A DNA stretch of 64,000 bases from Ralstonia sp. A12 (GCF_000801955.1 NZ_JSZO01000034.1:1-64000), one strand, 5' to 3'; positions 26,713-35,451 are shown, numbered from the stretch's first letter. Made by a program: numbers and translations. The notes: a model not told the origin generated them from the letters alone.

Positions 26713-28488
26713 TCAGTCCGCCGCTACCGACAGATCGTGTGGAGGCAGTGGCGGGTCGGTCATCACGCGGTTGCGCCCGGCCAGCTTGCCTTCATACAGC
26801 AGGCGGTCTGCACGCTTGAGCAGCGACTCCAGCGTCGGATGGTCCGCCGTCCGCGCCACGGCCACGCCAAAGCTGGCCGTCATGCGGCAGGGCATGTCGG
26901 TGCCGGTTGGCACTGTTGCCTCCGCAATGCGCTTGCGCAGGCGCTCGGCCACACCGTGTGCCTGCTCCAGGCTGTCTGCCCACACCATCACCGCAAACTC
27001 TTCGCCGCCAATGCGCGCCACCAGGTCGGCCGCAGGGCCGTCGGTGCGGCACAGGCGCGCCACGGTGCGCAGTGCCTCGTCGCCGATTGCGTGGCCGTAG
27101 GTGTCGTTGATGCGCTTGAAGTGGTCAACGTCAAACATCACCAGGGCGATGAGCGGCGCCTTGGGTTCGGGCGCCTTGCACATCGCGATCGACCGATCTT
27201 CAAAGGCGCGGCGGTTGAATAGTTGGGTGAGCGGATCGGTTTCGGCCATGCGCGCGAGTTCCTGCATCAGGTGCGCGCGCTCCAGTTCAAGCCGGCGCCG
27301 CTCGATGCTGTTGATGCGCAGCACGCGAATCGCCTCGAACATCGCGCGGATCTCGCGCCGCGTGAAGCTGGTCGGGATATGCAGGCTCAGGTTGCCGCGC
27401 GCGATGGCATCGATCAGGCGCGTGGCGTTGACGAACGGCCGCACCACATCACGGCGGAACGAGACGATCATCCAGGCCAGTGCTCCCAGCACGGACAGCA
27501 CCGCCGCCGCCGAGCCCAACAGCACCCAGAGCATGGCGCGCCGGTGCTCGCGAATATCGTTCTCGGCCAGATGCAGCACGCTGTCGCGGAAATCGGTGAT
27601 GGCGCGCATGGTCGGCACATAGCGCTCGGCGAACTGTCCGGTGGTGACGTCCGCCCCGCCGGGCTGGCCGGTGGCGGCGCGCACGGCTTCGAGATAGCGC
27701 AGGCCGTCGCCAAAGTACTGCGTGTGCAGCGTGTCCATGGCGTGCTGGTCCAGCCCGGACCCTCGGGTGAGGCGCGTTTCGATCATGACCCGAAGCTGAT
27801 CGATACGGCCATGCGTGCGAGCAATGGCGAGCTGCTCATCCAGCGTGAGCTTGCGGCGCATGGCCAGTGCGCTGGTGAAGCGCGAGCCGAGTTGGCCGGC
27901 GTATTCGCGCAGGTCGGCAGCCAGCCGGGCCAGTGTCAGGCAGTTGAGCACGTCGGGATCGCCGCGCGTGATGTTGGCCGTGCGTGCATTGACCACCGGC
28001 ATGAACTCGGGGATCACGCCCATCATGCGGTCCACCGCATCCGCCAGTGCGCCGTTGCCGCGCGATTGCAGGGGCTGAGTGACGAGATCGTCGACGTTCC
28101 GGCGGGCGCTGGACAGGTCGGCCTGCGCCTGGCGTGCGGCATCGGCGTCGGCAAGGCAGCCGGGGCAGCGATCCGGTTGCAGCGTGGCAAGCAGCGCGGC
28201 GAAGTGCTCGTCGCTGGTCGCGCGCATGCGTTGCAGGGCGGCCGTGCGCTCCGCCGGCAGCGGCAGGTCTTCGCCCAGCACGCCGTTGGTGGGGCCGCGC
28301 TCGGCCGAGACCTTCTCCATTGTCAACAGCACGGCGCGCAGCGCCTGGAAGCTGCGCGCGGCGTCATCTGCCCGGCCATAGGCAAACCACGCGTAGCCGA
28401 GCAGCCAGCACGACAGCGAGAGCACCGGGATGAGGACGATGGCGACACTGGCGCCGAAGCGCCTGTCCATCGACGTTTCAGAGGACAT
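26713..28488 (-). CDS. Membrane-bound diguanylate cyclase (GGDEF protein)
   Basis: The 591-residue protein has TM1 near residues 12-35 and a helical periplasmic region of about 290 residues. TM2 (about 325-350), a HAMP-like linker and a C-terminal GGDEF domain follow. The active-site motif GGEEF is at residues 494-498, so it should make c-di-GMP from GTP. The RxxD inhibitory site is absent: the equivalent residues read PAAD. The product is therefore probably not feedback inhibited through that site. The start is uncertain; 28488 gives a standard TM1 position, but the frame runs to 28587. It may oppose the HD-GYP enzyme at 8396. Confidence 0.88.
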   Translation of the reverse strand: MSSETSMDRRFGASVAIVLIPVLSLSCWLLGYAWFAYGRADDAARSFQALRAVLLTMEKVSAERGPTNGVLGEDLPLPAERTAALQRMRATSDEHFAALLATLQPDRCPGCLADADAARQAQADLSSARRNVDDLVTQPLQSRGNGALADAVDRMMGVIPEFMPVVNARTANITRGDPDVLNCLTLARLAADLREYAGQLGSRFTSALAMRRKLTLDEQLAIARTHGRIDQLRVMIETRLTRGSGLDQHAMDTLHTQYFGDGLRYLEAVRAATGQPGGADVTTGQFAERYVPTMRAITDFRDSVLHLAENDIREHRRAMLWVLLGSAAAVLSVLGALAWMIVSFRRDVVRPFVNATRLIDAIARGNLSLHIPTSFTRREIRAMFEAIRVLRINSIERRRLELERAHLMQELARMAETDPLTQLFNRRAFEDRSIAMCKAPEPKAPLIALVMFDVDHFKRINDTYGHAIGDEALRTVARLCRTDGPAADLVARIGGEEFAVMVWADSLEQAHGVAERLRKRIAEATVPTGTDMPCRMTASFGVAVARTADHPTLESLLKRADRLLYEGKLAGRNRVMTDPPLPPHDLSVAAD

Positions 28489-28639
28489 GAGCGGGAGCGG
28501 TGGCGTCTTGGCGGGCAAATCGGCAAGGGTGGCAGCGCGGCGGATGTGCGCGAGGCTCACCCAGCCTAACGGCAAGACGGAGGGCATCTTTACGTTGCCA
28601 TTGAACGCGCGCCCGGCACGCAGACTGCAAACAAATGAA

Positions 28640-28661
28640 AAAGGATTCTTGCGAATCCTTT
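28640..28661. repeat. Perfect inverted repeat between divergent genes
   Basis: AAAGGATTC (28640-28648) and GAATCCTTT (28653-28661) are perfect 9-bp arms around a 4-base loop. The hairpin lies between the divergent cyclase and GntR genes, where a terminator is not expected. It may be an operator or an RNA element in the cyclase leader. Confidence 0.35.
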
Positions 28662-28699
28662 AAGGCGGAGCGGGGCCGTTCTCCATGACATGCCAAGAG

Positions 28700-28715
28700 T
28701 AGAATGTTGGAATGT
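28700..28715. promoter_or_regulatory. Candidate GntR operator upstream of its own gene
   Basis: TAGAATGTT (28700-28708) lies just upstream of the GntR start. Its inner GAATGT recurs at 28710-28715. The same half-site forms the inverted repeat upstream of the neighbouring esterase gene (30905-30926), so the regulator probably controls both itself and the esterase. Confidence 0.45.
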
Positions 28716-28738
28716 ATGGGGTGACCAGGAGCCTGTGA

Positions 28739-29590
28739 GTGAATCCGTTGCTGAACGCAGAACGCAAGGGGGTCGCCCTGTATACCCAGTTGGCCAGCCT
28801 GCTTCGGGGGCGGATCTTGCAGGGGGATTGGAAGCGCGGCGATCAGTTGCCCTCCATCCCAGAGCTATGCGCCTTCTATGGTGTCGGCACGATTACGGTG
28901 CGGCAGGCGTTGGCGGAACTGAGCGCCGAAGGCTTGGTGAACAGCGCGCGGGGCCGCGGTACCTTTGTCACGGCAGATATTGTTTCGCCCGCAGACAACG
29001 AAGACTTGCGTCAGGCCATCAATGACCCGCTGAGTCTTGCACCGGGTCAGACCATCCGGTTGCTCCTGCGCGAGCCTGCACAAGCGCTGCCCGCAGCATT
29101 GAAGACCGGCCAGCCCGAACACGCGGCCTACATGCGGGTCCGCACCGTGCATCTCCATGACGGCGAGCCCTATGGTGTGATGGATACCTACGTCGCCCGG
29201 GAAACCTACGACCGGCTTCCCAAGGGCAGCGATGCGCAGCGCAAGATCGGCTACCTGGTGCGCAAGTACAACCGCATCCCGCTTGCCAAGGTGCGCCAGG
29301 AGATCACCGTGGCCTATGCGGACCAGGAGGTCGCGGGCCTGTTGAGCGCAGAGCGCGCGGACTACAGCATGGCCGACCCGCTGGTGCGCGCCCGGCGCTG
29401 GTGGACGGACGACGCCGGCTGCGTGATCCATGCCGGTCTCTATCTCTATCGCGCAGACAAATTCGTGCTCGACATGACGCACGACCTTGCTGGTGACGAC
29501 CGCAGTGCGGATCTGATTCCGGTGACAGGCAGCAGCACCCGCCCGCCGAGAGCGGGTGCGCAGCAAGGGCGATCCGGAACGAAGGCTTAA
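28739..29590 (+). CDS. GntR-family regulator, HutC/UTRA type
   Basis: The 283-residue regulator has an N-terminal winged helix (about residues 10-78, with LPSIPELCAFYGVGTITVRQALAELSAEGLV) and a UTRA ligand domain (about 100-255). The start is a GTG preceded by AGGAGCC at 8-base spacing. The C-terminal 25 residues are a low-complexity, basic tail. Its stop codon shares the palindrome TTAA with the stop of the convergent esterase gene. A TAGAATGTT half-site common to both promoters suggests that it regulates that esterase. The ligand is unknown. Confidence 0.88.
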   Translation: MNPLLNAERKGVALYTQLASLLRGRILQGDWKRGDQLPSIPELCAFYGVGTITVRQALAELSAEGLVNSARGRGTFVTADIVSPADNEDLRQAINDPLSLAPGQTIRLLLREPAQALPAALKTGQPEHAAYMRVRTVHLHDGEPYGVMDTYVARETYDRLPKGSDAQRKIGYLVRKYNRIPLAKVRQEITVAYADQEVAGLLSAERADYSMADPLVRARRWWTDDAGCVIHAGLYLYRADKFVLDMTHDLAGDDRSADLIPVTGSSTRPPRAGAQQGRSGTKA

Positions 29591-30822
29591 GCGCGTCCGC
29601 CCTCGAGCATGGCGCCGTAGATCCAGTGCCGCAGGTCGCGGCGCACCTTGTAGGTGGTGGAAGGCAGGAGCTGCGTCATGAAGATCACGATCAGGTCTTC
29701 GGCCGGGTCGATCCAGAACGACGTACTGGCGCCGCCGCCCCAGAAATAATCCCCCACGCTGCCGGGCATCATCGTGCTGGCCACGTCTTGCGTGACGGCA
29801 AAGCCTAGGCCGAACCCGAGCCCTGGATAGACCGCCTCGCTGAACGTGGAGCGCGACATCTGATCGAGCGTCTTGCCGCCCGGCAAGTGGTTGAGCGTCA
29901 TCAGTTCGATGGTCTTGGGGCTGAGGATCTGGCGCCCGTCGATCGTGCCGCCATTGAGCAGCATCCTGCAGAAGCGCAGGTAGTCGTGCGCGGTCGATAC
30001 CAGCCCGCTGCCGCCTGACGCCAGCGCGGGCGCCTGGAGGAACGCGCTCGTGGCCGGATCGTCTTGCAGATGCAGGCCGCCGGTGGGCGTGGGGCGATAG
30101 CAGGCGCAGAGGCGCTCGGCCTTGTCGTCCGGCACGAAGAAGCCTGTGTCCGGCATGCGGATCGGATCGAAGAGGGCAGCCTTCAGGTAATCAGCAAAGG
30201 ACTGCCCGGAGATCTGCTCGATCAGGTAACCCAGCACGTGGGTTGCCACGGAGTAGTTCCACTCCTCGCCGGGCGAATAGTCGAGCGGCAACTGGCTCAG
30301 GCTTTCGATCATGCCGTTCAGACCAGTCGGGTTGTTGGGCTCGCCGATGGCCAGTTCGCGGTAGGCCGCGTCGACATTGGTGCGGGCCTGGAAGAAATAC
30401 GACAGGCCGGCGGTATGGCGCAGCAGGTCCACGATCAGCATCTCGCGACCAACCGGACGCGTGTGGAAGCCGCCAAGGCTGCGCGCACCTGCCACGGCAA
30501 CGCCAAGTTGCTTCCATGCCGGGATGAAGCGCGAGACCGGATCATCCAGCGCCACCAGCCCTTGCTCGACCAGCGTCATGAACGCCACGCTCGTGATCGG
30601 CTTGGTCATCGAATAGATGCGGAAGATGGCGTCGTCACGCATGGGTTTGCCGCGCTCCAGATCCATCGATCCCACCACGTTCGTATGCGCGACCTCGCCG
30701 CGGCGATAGACCAGTGTGACTGCGCCGGGCAGATGCCCCGACGCCACGTATCGCGCATTCAACGCCGCGTCGAACGCCTTCAGACGCTGCGACGACAACC
30801 CCACCTGTTCCGCCATTGCCAT
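29587..30822 (-). CDS. Family VIII carboxylesterase / beta-lactamase-fold serine hydrolase
   Basis: The 411-residue protein has the class C beta-lactamase fold. The catalytic SxxK is in YSMTKPITSVAF near residue 70. The Tyr motif is in EEWNYSVATHVLGYL, as YSV rather than YxN, which fits EstB-type family VIII esterases. A C-terminal WGGGASTSFWIDP box matches the family. No signal peptide is seen, so it is cytoplasmic. I chose the ATG at 30822 after GGGGGA; an in-frame start at 30909 would lie inside the operator. It is probably regulated by the convergent GntR protein. The substrate may be an ester or a lactone. Confidence 0.85.
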   Translation of the reverse strand: MAMAEQVGLSSQRLKAFDAALNARYVASGHLPGAVTLVYRRGEVAHTNVVGSMDLERGKPMRDDAIFRIYSMTKPITSVAFMTLVEQGLVALDDPVSRFIPAWKQLGVAVAGARSLGGFHTRPVGREMLIVDLLRHTAGLSYFFQARTNVDAAYRELAIGEPNNPTGLNGMIESLSQLPLDYSPGEEWNYSVATHVLGYLIEQISGQSFADYLKAALFDPIRMPDTGFFVPDDKAERLCACYRPTPTGGLHLQDDPATSAFLQAPALASGGSGLVSTAHDYLRFCRMLLNGGTIDGRQILSPKTIELMTLNHLPGGKTLDQMSRSTFSEAVYPGLGFGLGFAVTQDVASTMMPGSVGDYFWGGGASTSFWIDPAEDLIVIFMTQLLPSTTYKVRRDLRHWIYGAMLEGGRA

Positions 30823-30904
30823 ACTCGATCCCCCAAAAAGGGATGCCGGCCTCGGGGTGCCGGCATTCGTTTCGCACAGGCTGACCAACGCATGGTAGCC
30901 GCTA

Positions 30905-30926
30905 AACATTCTAAAAATAGGATGTT
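30905..30926. promoter_or_regulatory. Inverted-repeat operator upstream of the esterase gene
   Basis: AACATTCTA (30905-30913) and TAGGATGTT (30918-30926) form a 9-bp inverted repeat with one mismatch and a 4-base spacer. The half-site is identical to TAGAATGTT found upstream of the GntR gene at 28700. The spacing and symmetry suit a GntR dimer. Confidence 0.55.
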
Positions 30927-30977
30927 AGCACTTTAGCGAGATGAGAGGCAGGATTTGCTGACGGAAGGGTGATCGCA

Positions 30978-32534
30978 TCAAGGTTTGCCGCAGGCAAAGT
31001 TGCCGGCGTCGTCGATCGAGCCGCTGCCCTTGTATGTCGCCACCTGCGGATACGCACACAGCGGGCGCGTACGGCCGCCGCCGGCCTGGACCATCTCGGC
31101 CGTTGCCAGTCCGCCCACCTTGTCCGTCGTCTTGGTGCGGATGGCGACGATGTGCTCCGGTGCCTGACCGTGCTCGACCCAGCGCTCCAGCGCGCCAATG
31201 GCATCGAACGTATTCGGGCCGACGCCGCCCCGGCAGTGGCCCATGCCCGGCGCCAGGAACAGCCGTGCAAAGGACGGCGTGTCGCGCACCGTTTCAGTGA
31301 CAGCTGTGTAGTAGTGGATCGTGTCGTAGGCGTTGCCGATCGGGTCTGCCAGGCCGTGGTACACGATCAGCTTGCCGCCGCGCTGCTTGAATGCGTTGAG
31401 GTCAGGGCTGGTGCTGTCGACCGTGGCGCCGATGCGGTCGTTGACGGCAGCCATGTCGTGATCCCAGTCGAAGTCGCGCCAGTCCCACTTCGGATCGTTG
31501 AACACCCAGTCGCGAAAGAACGCATTGCGGAACGGCTTTGGCCCTTCGATGGCATAGCCCCAGCCGCCCAGATAGCCGAACTCGCTGCCGACGGGCCAAC
31601 CCGGATAGATCTGCGCGCCCGTGCGCGGGTTTTTTGCACCGGCGTACATGCGCTTGAGCGTGTCGACCTGCGCACTGGTCAGGCAGTCGGGGCCGTCCAC
31701 GTTGTTCTTGCATTGGAGGACGGACGGATCAAACCGGCATTGTTGTGGATTGCTGATCAGACCGTCGGCCAATCCATCCTGCGCATCACACGCGGCAATG
31801 GCCGCGCGGTTGATGAGCGGCAGCTTGGCGGGCGCGATGTAGCCGGCCGGGCTCTTCAGGTTCTGCGTGGCCATCCACAGGAAGCCGGCGTTGAGCGCGC
31901 TGCGGTTGTTGCCGGGCGCGCCGGCGATGATGCCGTCGAAGTCATCGGGATAGCGCTGTGCCGCTGCCAGCCCCTGGCCGCCACCGGTCGAGCAGCCGAA
32001 GTAATAGGCGTGCGAGGCATCGCGCTGCTCGTATGTCTTGACGAGGCCGCGTGCCGCCACGGCCATGGCATGCACGGAGCGATACGCCCAATCGGCAATC
32101 TTCTCGGGGTGGCCGGTGCCCCAGTCGAGGGTTTCTTTGCGGTAGCCGGCGGTGTCGTGATGTCCGCTGTCGGACGAGGCCACGGCATAGCCGCGGCGCA
32201 GCGCGGGCTCCAGTTCGTCGTAGCGGATGTCGCCGACATAGCCGCCGTTGCCGACCACCATCAGCTTGCCGTTCCAGGTATCGGCCGGCGGCATCCACAG
32301 CTCGAAGCCGATGTCGGAATCTGCGCTGGGTCGCAGTTGACCCTGCACGCGGCAGAACGTTGGCAATGACGGGATGATCTTGGTGTCCGGCAGCGTCAGC
32401 AGGCCTGCCGGCACCATGTGCGCGGCGTTGATCTGCAGGCCGGCTTGCGTAGTGCTTTCCAACGATTCGCACGCGGTGGCCGCCAGCGCGCTGTGGGACA
32501 GCAGCATGAATGCCGCGGGCATGGCCCACCGCAT
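30978..32534 (-). CDS. Tannase/feruloyl esterase family secreted hydrolase
   Basis: The 518-residue exported enzyme has a signal peptide MRWAMPAAFMLLSHSALA. It carries the CS-D-HC signature of the tannase family: Cys181-Ser182 in GCSTGGGQ, a DP aspartate in GLADPIGNAYD, and His-Cys in GMGHCRGG. Ser is the nucleophile, and the two cysteines form a disulfide. The family hydrolyses galloyl or feruloyl esters of plant phenolics. I prefer the start at 32534, which has GGAGG upstream and a canonical signal peptide; 32564 is also open. It diverges from a LysR regulator at 32723. Confidence 0.88.
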   Translation of the reverse strand: MRWAMPAAFMLLSHSALAATACESLESTTQAGLQINAAHMVPAGLLTLPDTKIIPSLPTFCRVQGQLRPSADSDIGFELWMPPADTWNGKLMVVGNGGYVGDIRYDELEPALRRGYAVASSDSGHHDTAGYRKETLDWGTGHPEKIADWAYRSVHAMAVAARGLVKTYEQRDASHAYYFGCSTGGGQGLAAAQRYPDDFDGIIAGAPGNNRSALNAGFLWMATQNLKSPAGYIAPAKLPLINRAAIAACDAQDGLADGLISNPQQCRFDPSVLQCKNNVDGPDCLTSAQVDTLKRMYAGAKNPRTGAQIYPGWPVGSEFGYLGGWGYAIEGPKPFRNAFFRDWVFNDPKWDWRDFDWDHDMAAVNDRIGATVDSTSPDLNAFKQRGGKLIVYHGLADPIGNAYDTIHYYTAVTETVRDTPSFARLFLAPGMGHCRGGVGPNTFDAIGALERWVEHGQAPEHIVAIRTKTTDKVGGLATAEMVQAGGGRTRPLCAYPQVATYKGSGSIDDAGNFACGKP

Positions 32535-32676
32535 GAACCCCTTGCCTCCGGGAAACCCTGTCATGGAATGTCTCGCTCTCGATCGATGTTGTTTGTGAAC
32601 AGGCCCAGCTCGACGGCTGTGCCTCGCGCATTCTTGATGAGCAGCGACTACAAGAAAACTGAATTCGATCTTATCG

Positions 32677-32699
32677 ATACTAAAATGAATTTTTAGTAT
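32677..32699. promoter_or_regulatory. LysR-type operator palindrome
   Basis: ATACTAAAA (32677-32685) and TTTTAGTAT (32691-32699) are perfect 9-bp inverted arms with a 5-base centre. The element lies 23 bases before the lysR start and between lysR and the tannase gene. It has the size and position of a LysR recognition site, and the TA-rich arms stand out in the GC-rich surroundings. Confidence 0.65.
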
Positions 32700-32722
32700 T
32701 CAGTCGCGCATCAGGAGCCGTC

Positions 32723-33601
32723 ATGAGCACCATCCGCTTTTTCAAGACGCTGATTGCAGTGGCCGATTGCGGCTCGTTTGCCGCAGCGGCGGATCGCGTT
32801 GCGCTGACGCCCGCCGCAGTGGGCGCGCAGATGAAGGCATTGGAAGATGAACTCAAGCGCCCGCTGTTTGATCGCTCCAGGCGAGGTGTGGTCTTCACGC
32901 CTGCCGGCGCCGCGCTGGTGCCGCGCGCACGCCGCCTGGTGCAGGACTACGAAGCACTGGTCACGGGCGACCATGCCGATGGCGACATCGCCGGCACGGT
33001 GACGATCGGCGCGATTCTCTCGGCCATGGGCGCGCTGGCCATCAGCGTGGTGGAGTTGAAGCGCCGGTATCCCGCACTCGACCTGCGCATCGTGTACGGG
33101 CGCCAGGCCGAGTTGCAATCGATGGTGCTGGAAGGTGCCATCGACGCGGCCATCATTGTCGAGACGCCGAGCCCGAGACCCACGCAAGCCGCATGGAAGC
33201 GCCTGTATGCAGAGCCGCTGATGCTCGTTGCCAGCAGCAAGGTCGCGTCACGCAACGCCGAGCCGGCCCAGTTGCTGCGCTCGCAGCCGTTCATTCGCTT
33301 TGAGCGCTCCAGCATCACAGGCGCCAAGATCGACCGTATCCTGCGCCGCTATGCGGTACAGCCCAACGAGATTGTCGAGATGAATTCGCTGTCGTCCATC
33401 GTGGATCTGATCCGGCAGGGCGCCGGGGTGTCCATCGTGCCGGTGCTGCGCAACTTCGACTGGGAGCACGACAAGGCGCTGCGGCTGCTGCCCGTTCCCG
33501 GCAAGCGCCTGGAGCGGAATGTCGGCTGGTTGGAGTGCTCGGCGCGCCCGCACATCATGGCGATTGTGCGTGAGCAGTTTCTGCGGACGATTGACCGTTG
33601 A
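32723..33601 (+). CDS. LysR-family transcriptional regulator
   Basis: The 292-residue regulator has an N-terminal helix-turn-helix (residues 1-60, FFKTLIAVADCGSFAAAADRVALTPAAVGAQMKALEDEL). An inducer-binding domain follows (about 90-290, with SSIVDLIRQGAGVSIVPVL). It diverges from the tannase gene, and a perfect palindrome lies between them. It is the likely activator of the esterase, responding perhaps to a phenolic acid. The inducer is inferred from context only. Confidence 0.9.
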   Translation: MSTIRFFKTLIAVADCGSFAAAADRVALTPAAVGAQMKALEDELKRPLFDRSRRGVVFTPAGAALVPRARRLVQDYEALVTGDHADGDIAGTVTIGAILSAMGALAISVVELKRRYPALDLRIVYGRQAELQSMVLEGAIDAAIIVETPSPRPTQAAWKRLYAEPLMLVASSKVASRNAEPAQLLRSQPFIRFERSSITGAKIDRILRRYAVQPNEIVEMNSLSSIVDLIRQGAGVSIVPVLRNFDWEHDKALRLLPVPGKRLERNVGWLECSARPHIMAIVREQFLRTIDR

Positions 33602-33622
33602 GCAACAGCGCGCGTGCGTAGC

Positions 33623-34693
33623 TCAGGTGGCCGCAGACGGCGCTGCGGCCAATGGCGACGCTTCAGGCCGGGCGCGCCACCAGGCCGGCGTAGGACCTGG
33701 CTGCACCATGTCGAGTCGCGCACCAATGGTCGGCGTCAGCACTTCCACCGCGCGGGCACGCGCCGCAGCGGCGATGCGCTCAAACGGTTCCTGCCAGGCA
33801 TGAAACGCCAGGTCGAACGTACCGTTGTGGATCGGCACGAGCTTGCGCCCGCGCAAATCCAGGTGCGCCTGCACGGTCTGCTCCGGCAGCATGTGCACGT
33901 AGGCCCAGCGAGGGTCGTAGGCGCCGGTTTCCATCAGGGTCAGATCAAACGGCCCGAAGCGCTCGCCGATGGTCTTGAAGCCCGGGAAGTAGCCGGTGTC
34001 GCCGCTGAAGAAGACGCGCAGGTCATCGTCGATCATCACCCACGACGCCCACAGCGTGCGGTTGCCATCAAACGGTGTGCGACCCGAAAAGTGTTGTGCG
34101 GGTGTGGCGGTGAATTGCAGGCCGCCCACCGTGGTCGACTCCCACCAGTTGAGCTGTCGCACCTTGCTGGCGTCGATGCCCCACGCGATGAGCCGATCGC
34201 CCACGCCCAGGGGCGTGAGGAAGTGCTTCACCTTGGGCGCGAGCGTGCGGACGGTCGCGCGATCCAGATGGTCGTAATGGTCGTGCGAGAGGATGACCGC
34301 CTCGATGTCCGGCAGGTCTGCCAGCGCGATGGGCGGCGCGTGGAAGCGCTTGGGGCCGAGCCACTGCACCGGTGAGGCGCGCTCCGCAAACACGGGATCG
34401 GTCAGCCAGAAGACACCGCGCAGCTTGAGCAGCACCGTGGAGTGGCCAAGGCGGAACAGCGAGCGATCGGGCGCCGCAAGCAGTGCTTCACGCGTCAACG
34501 CATGGATTGGCACCGGCTGCTCCGGCACGGTACCCGCCGGCTTGTTGAAGAAGGCCCACAGCAAGCGCAGTCCTGCCCAGAAACCGCTCTTGGGGCGGCT
34601 GACCGCGTTGTGGAATGTGTCCTTCGCGCCGGGCACTGCCGATGGTTGGGGGGCGGTAACAGGCGAAGGCGAAGCGGCTGGGGGCACAGACAT
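33623..34693 (-). CDS. Metallo-beta-lactamase-fold hydrolase, NAPE-PLD/UlaG-like
   Basis: The 356-residue protein has the metal-binding motif HDHYDH at residues 137-142, then AQHFSGR, FFSGDTGYFPGF (Asp ligand) and a late IPIHNGTFDLAFH-like segment. Order and spacing match the NAPE-PLD-like branch of the MBL fold, which cleaves phosphodiesters or lactones. A proline-rich N-terminus of about 30 residues precedes the fold without a clear signal peptide. The start at 34693 has GGAG upstream. It diverges from a TetR gene, with a strong operator between them. The substrate is unknown. Confidence 0.85.
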   Translation of the reverse strand: MSVPPAASPSPVTAPQPSAVPGAKDTFHNAVSRPKSGFWAGLRLLWAFFNKPAGTVPEQPVPIHALTREALLAAPDRSLFRLGHSTVLLKLRGVFWLTDPVFAERASPVQWLGPKRFHAPPIALADLPDIEAVILSHDHYDHLDRATVRTLAPKVKHFLTPLGVGDRLIAWGIDASKVRQLNWWESTTVGGLQFTATPAQHFSGRTPFDGNRTLWASWVMIDDDLRVFFSGDTGYFPGFKTIGERFGPFDLTLMETGAYDPRWAYVHMLPEQTVQAHLDLRGRKLVPIHNGTFDLAFHAWQEPFERIAAAARARAVEVLTPTIGARLDMVQPGPTPAWWRARPEASPLAAAPSAAT

Positions 34694-34812
34694 GGGGAGA
34701 ACTCCGACAGCAAGGGGCAAGCGGATCAGGCATGGGCTTCAGGCCCAGGCTGACGCGTCCTCCGCAGCAATCCTGTCTTGCGCCGCCAAGTGGGAGGACA
34801 TAACATGAGGCG

Positions 34813-34843
34813 GCCTCCGTTTAATATGCGGAGGCTTCCTCCG
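34813..34843. promoter_or_regulatory. TetR operator with three CGGAGG half-sites
   Basis: GCCTCCG (34813-34819) is inverted against CGGAGGC (34829-34835). CGGAGG (34829-34834) is inverted again against CCTCCG (34838-34843). Three copies of one half-site therefore alternate in orientation just 24 bases before the tetR start. This is a strong candidate for autoregulation and control of the divergent MBL gene. Confidence 0.65.
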
Positions 34844-34866
34844 TTTGTCAAGCGAGACACGATTCA

Positions 34867-35451
34867 GTGGCCGAGAAGATCACAAACCGAAAACCCAGAG
34901 CCGATGCCGAACGCAACCGCCAACGTCTGCTGGACGTGGCCAAGGTTGCGTTTGCAGAGAAGGGCGTTTCTGCCAGCCTGGAAGACATTGCGCGCGAAGC
35001 GGGCTTGGGGATCGGCACGCTGTACCGGCACTTCCCGACGCGCGAGGCGCTGATCGACGAGATCTACCGGGATGAAGGCAACCGGCTGGTGGAGGCCGCG
35101 CTGCAGTTGTCCGCCGAACGCGCGCCATTGGAGGCCATTCAGGCCTGGCTGCTCCTGTTCATCGGCTATCTGGCCAACAAGCAGATTCACGCCGACGTAC
35201 TCAACTGCATGGCCGGCGGTGAGAGCGACGCATGCAACTTGTCCGCCGACGCGATCGTCGAGGCACTGACCTTGCTGATACAGCGTGCAAAAGAGGCGGG
35301 CGAGATCCATCATCCGATCGAGCCGCTTGAACTGCTGTGCGCGATTGCGGGCGTGGCCACGTTCGGGGTCGACACCGACTGGGAAGCCGGTGCGAAACGC
35401 CTGGTCGCGTTGATGGTCTCGGGGCTGCGCAGCCCATCGGGGCCCCAGTAG
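34867..35451 (+). CDS. TetR-family transcriptional regulator
   Basis: The 194-residue regulator has a TetR helix-turn-helix (about residues 18-62, LLDVAKVAFAEKGVSASLEDIAREAGLGIGTLYRHFPTREAL). A helical ligand domain of the TetR_C SbtR-like type follows, with VLNCMAGGESDACNLSADAI in the middle. The start is a GTG at 34867. It diverges from the metallo-beta-lactamase-fold gene, and the two share an operator region with three alternating CGGAGG sites, so it very likely represses that gene. Confidence 0.9.
   Translation: MAEKITNRKPRADAERNRQRLLDVAKVAFAEKGVSASLEDIAREAGLGIGTLYRHFPTREALIDEIYRDEGNRLVEAALQLSAERAPLEAIQAWLLLFIGYLANKQIHADVLNCMAGGESDACNLSADAIVEALTLLIQRAKEAGEIHHPIEPLELLCAIAGVATFGVDTDWEAGAKRLVALMVSGLRSPSGPQ

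Noticed and set aside
28635-28688. 17-codon frame over a hairpin (possible leader peptide)
   Set aside because: No ribosome site and no run of regulatory codons; probably chance.
30823-30909. Upstream ATG for the family VIII esterase
   Set aside because: The start at 30909 falls inside the inverted-repeat operator and lacks a ribosome site, while 30822 has GGGGGA and fits the family length.
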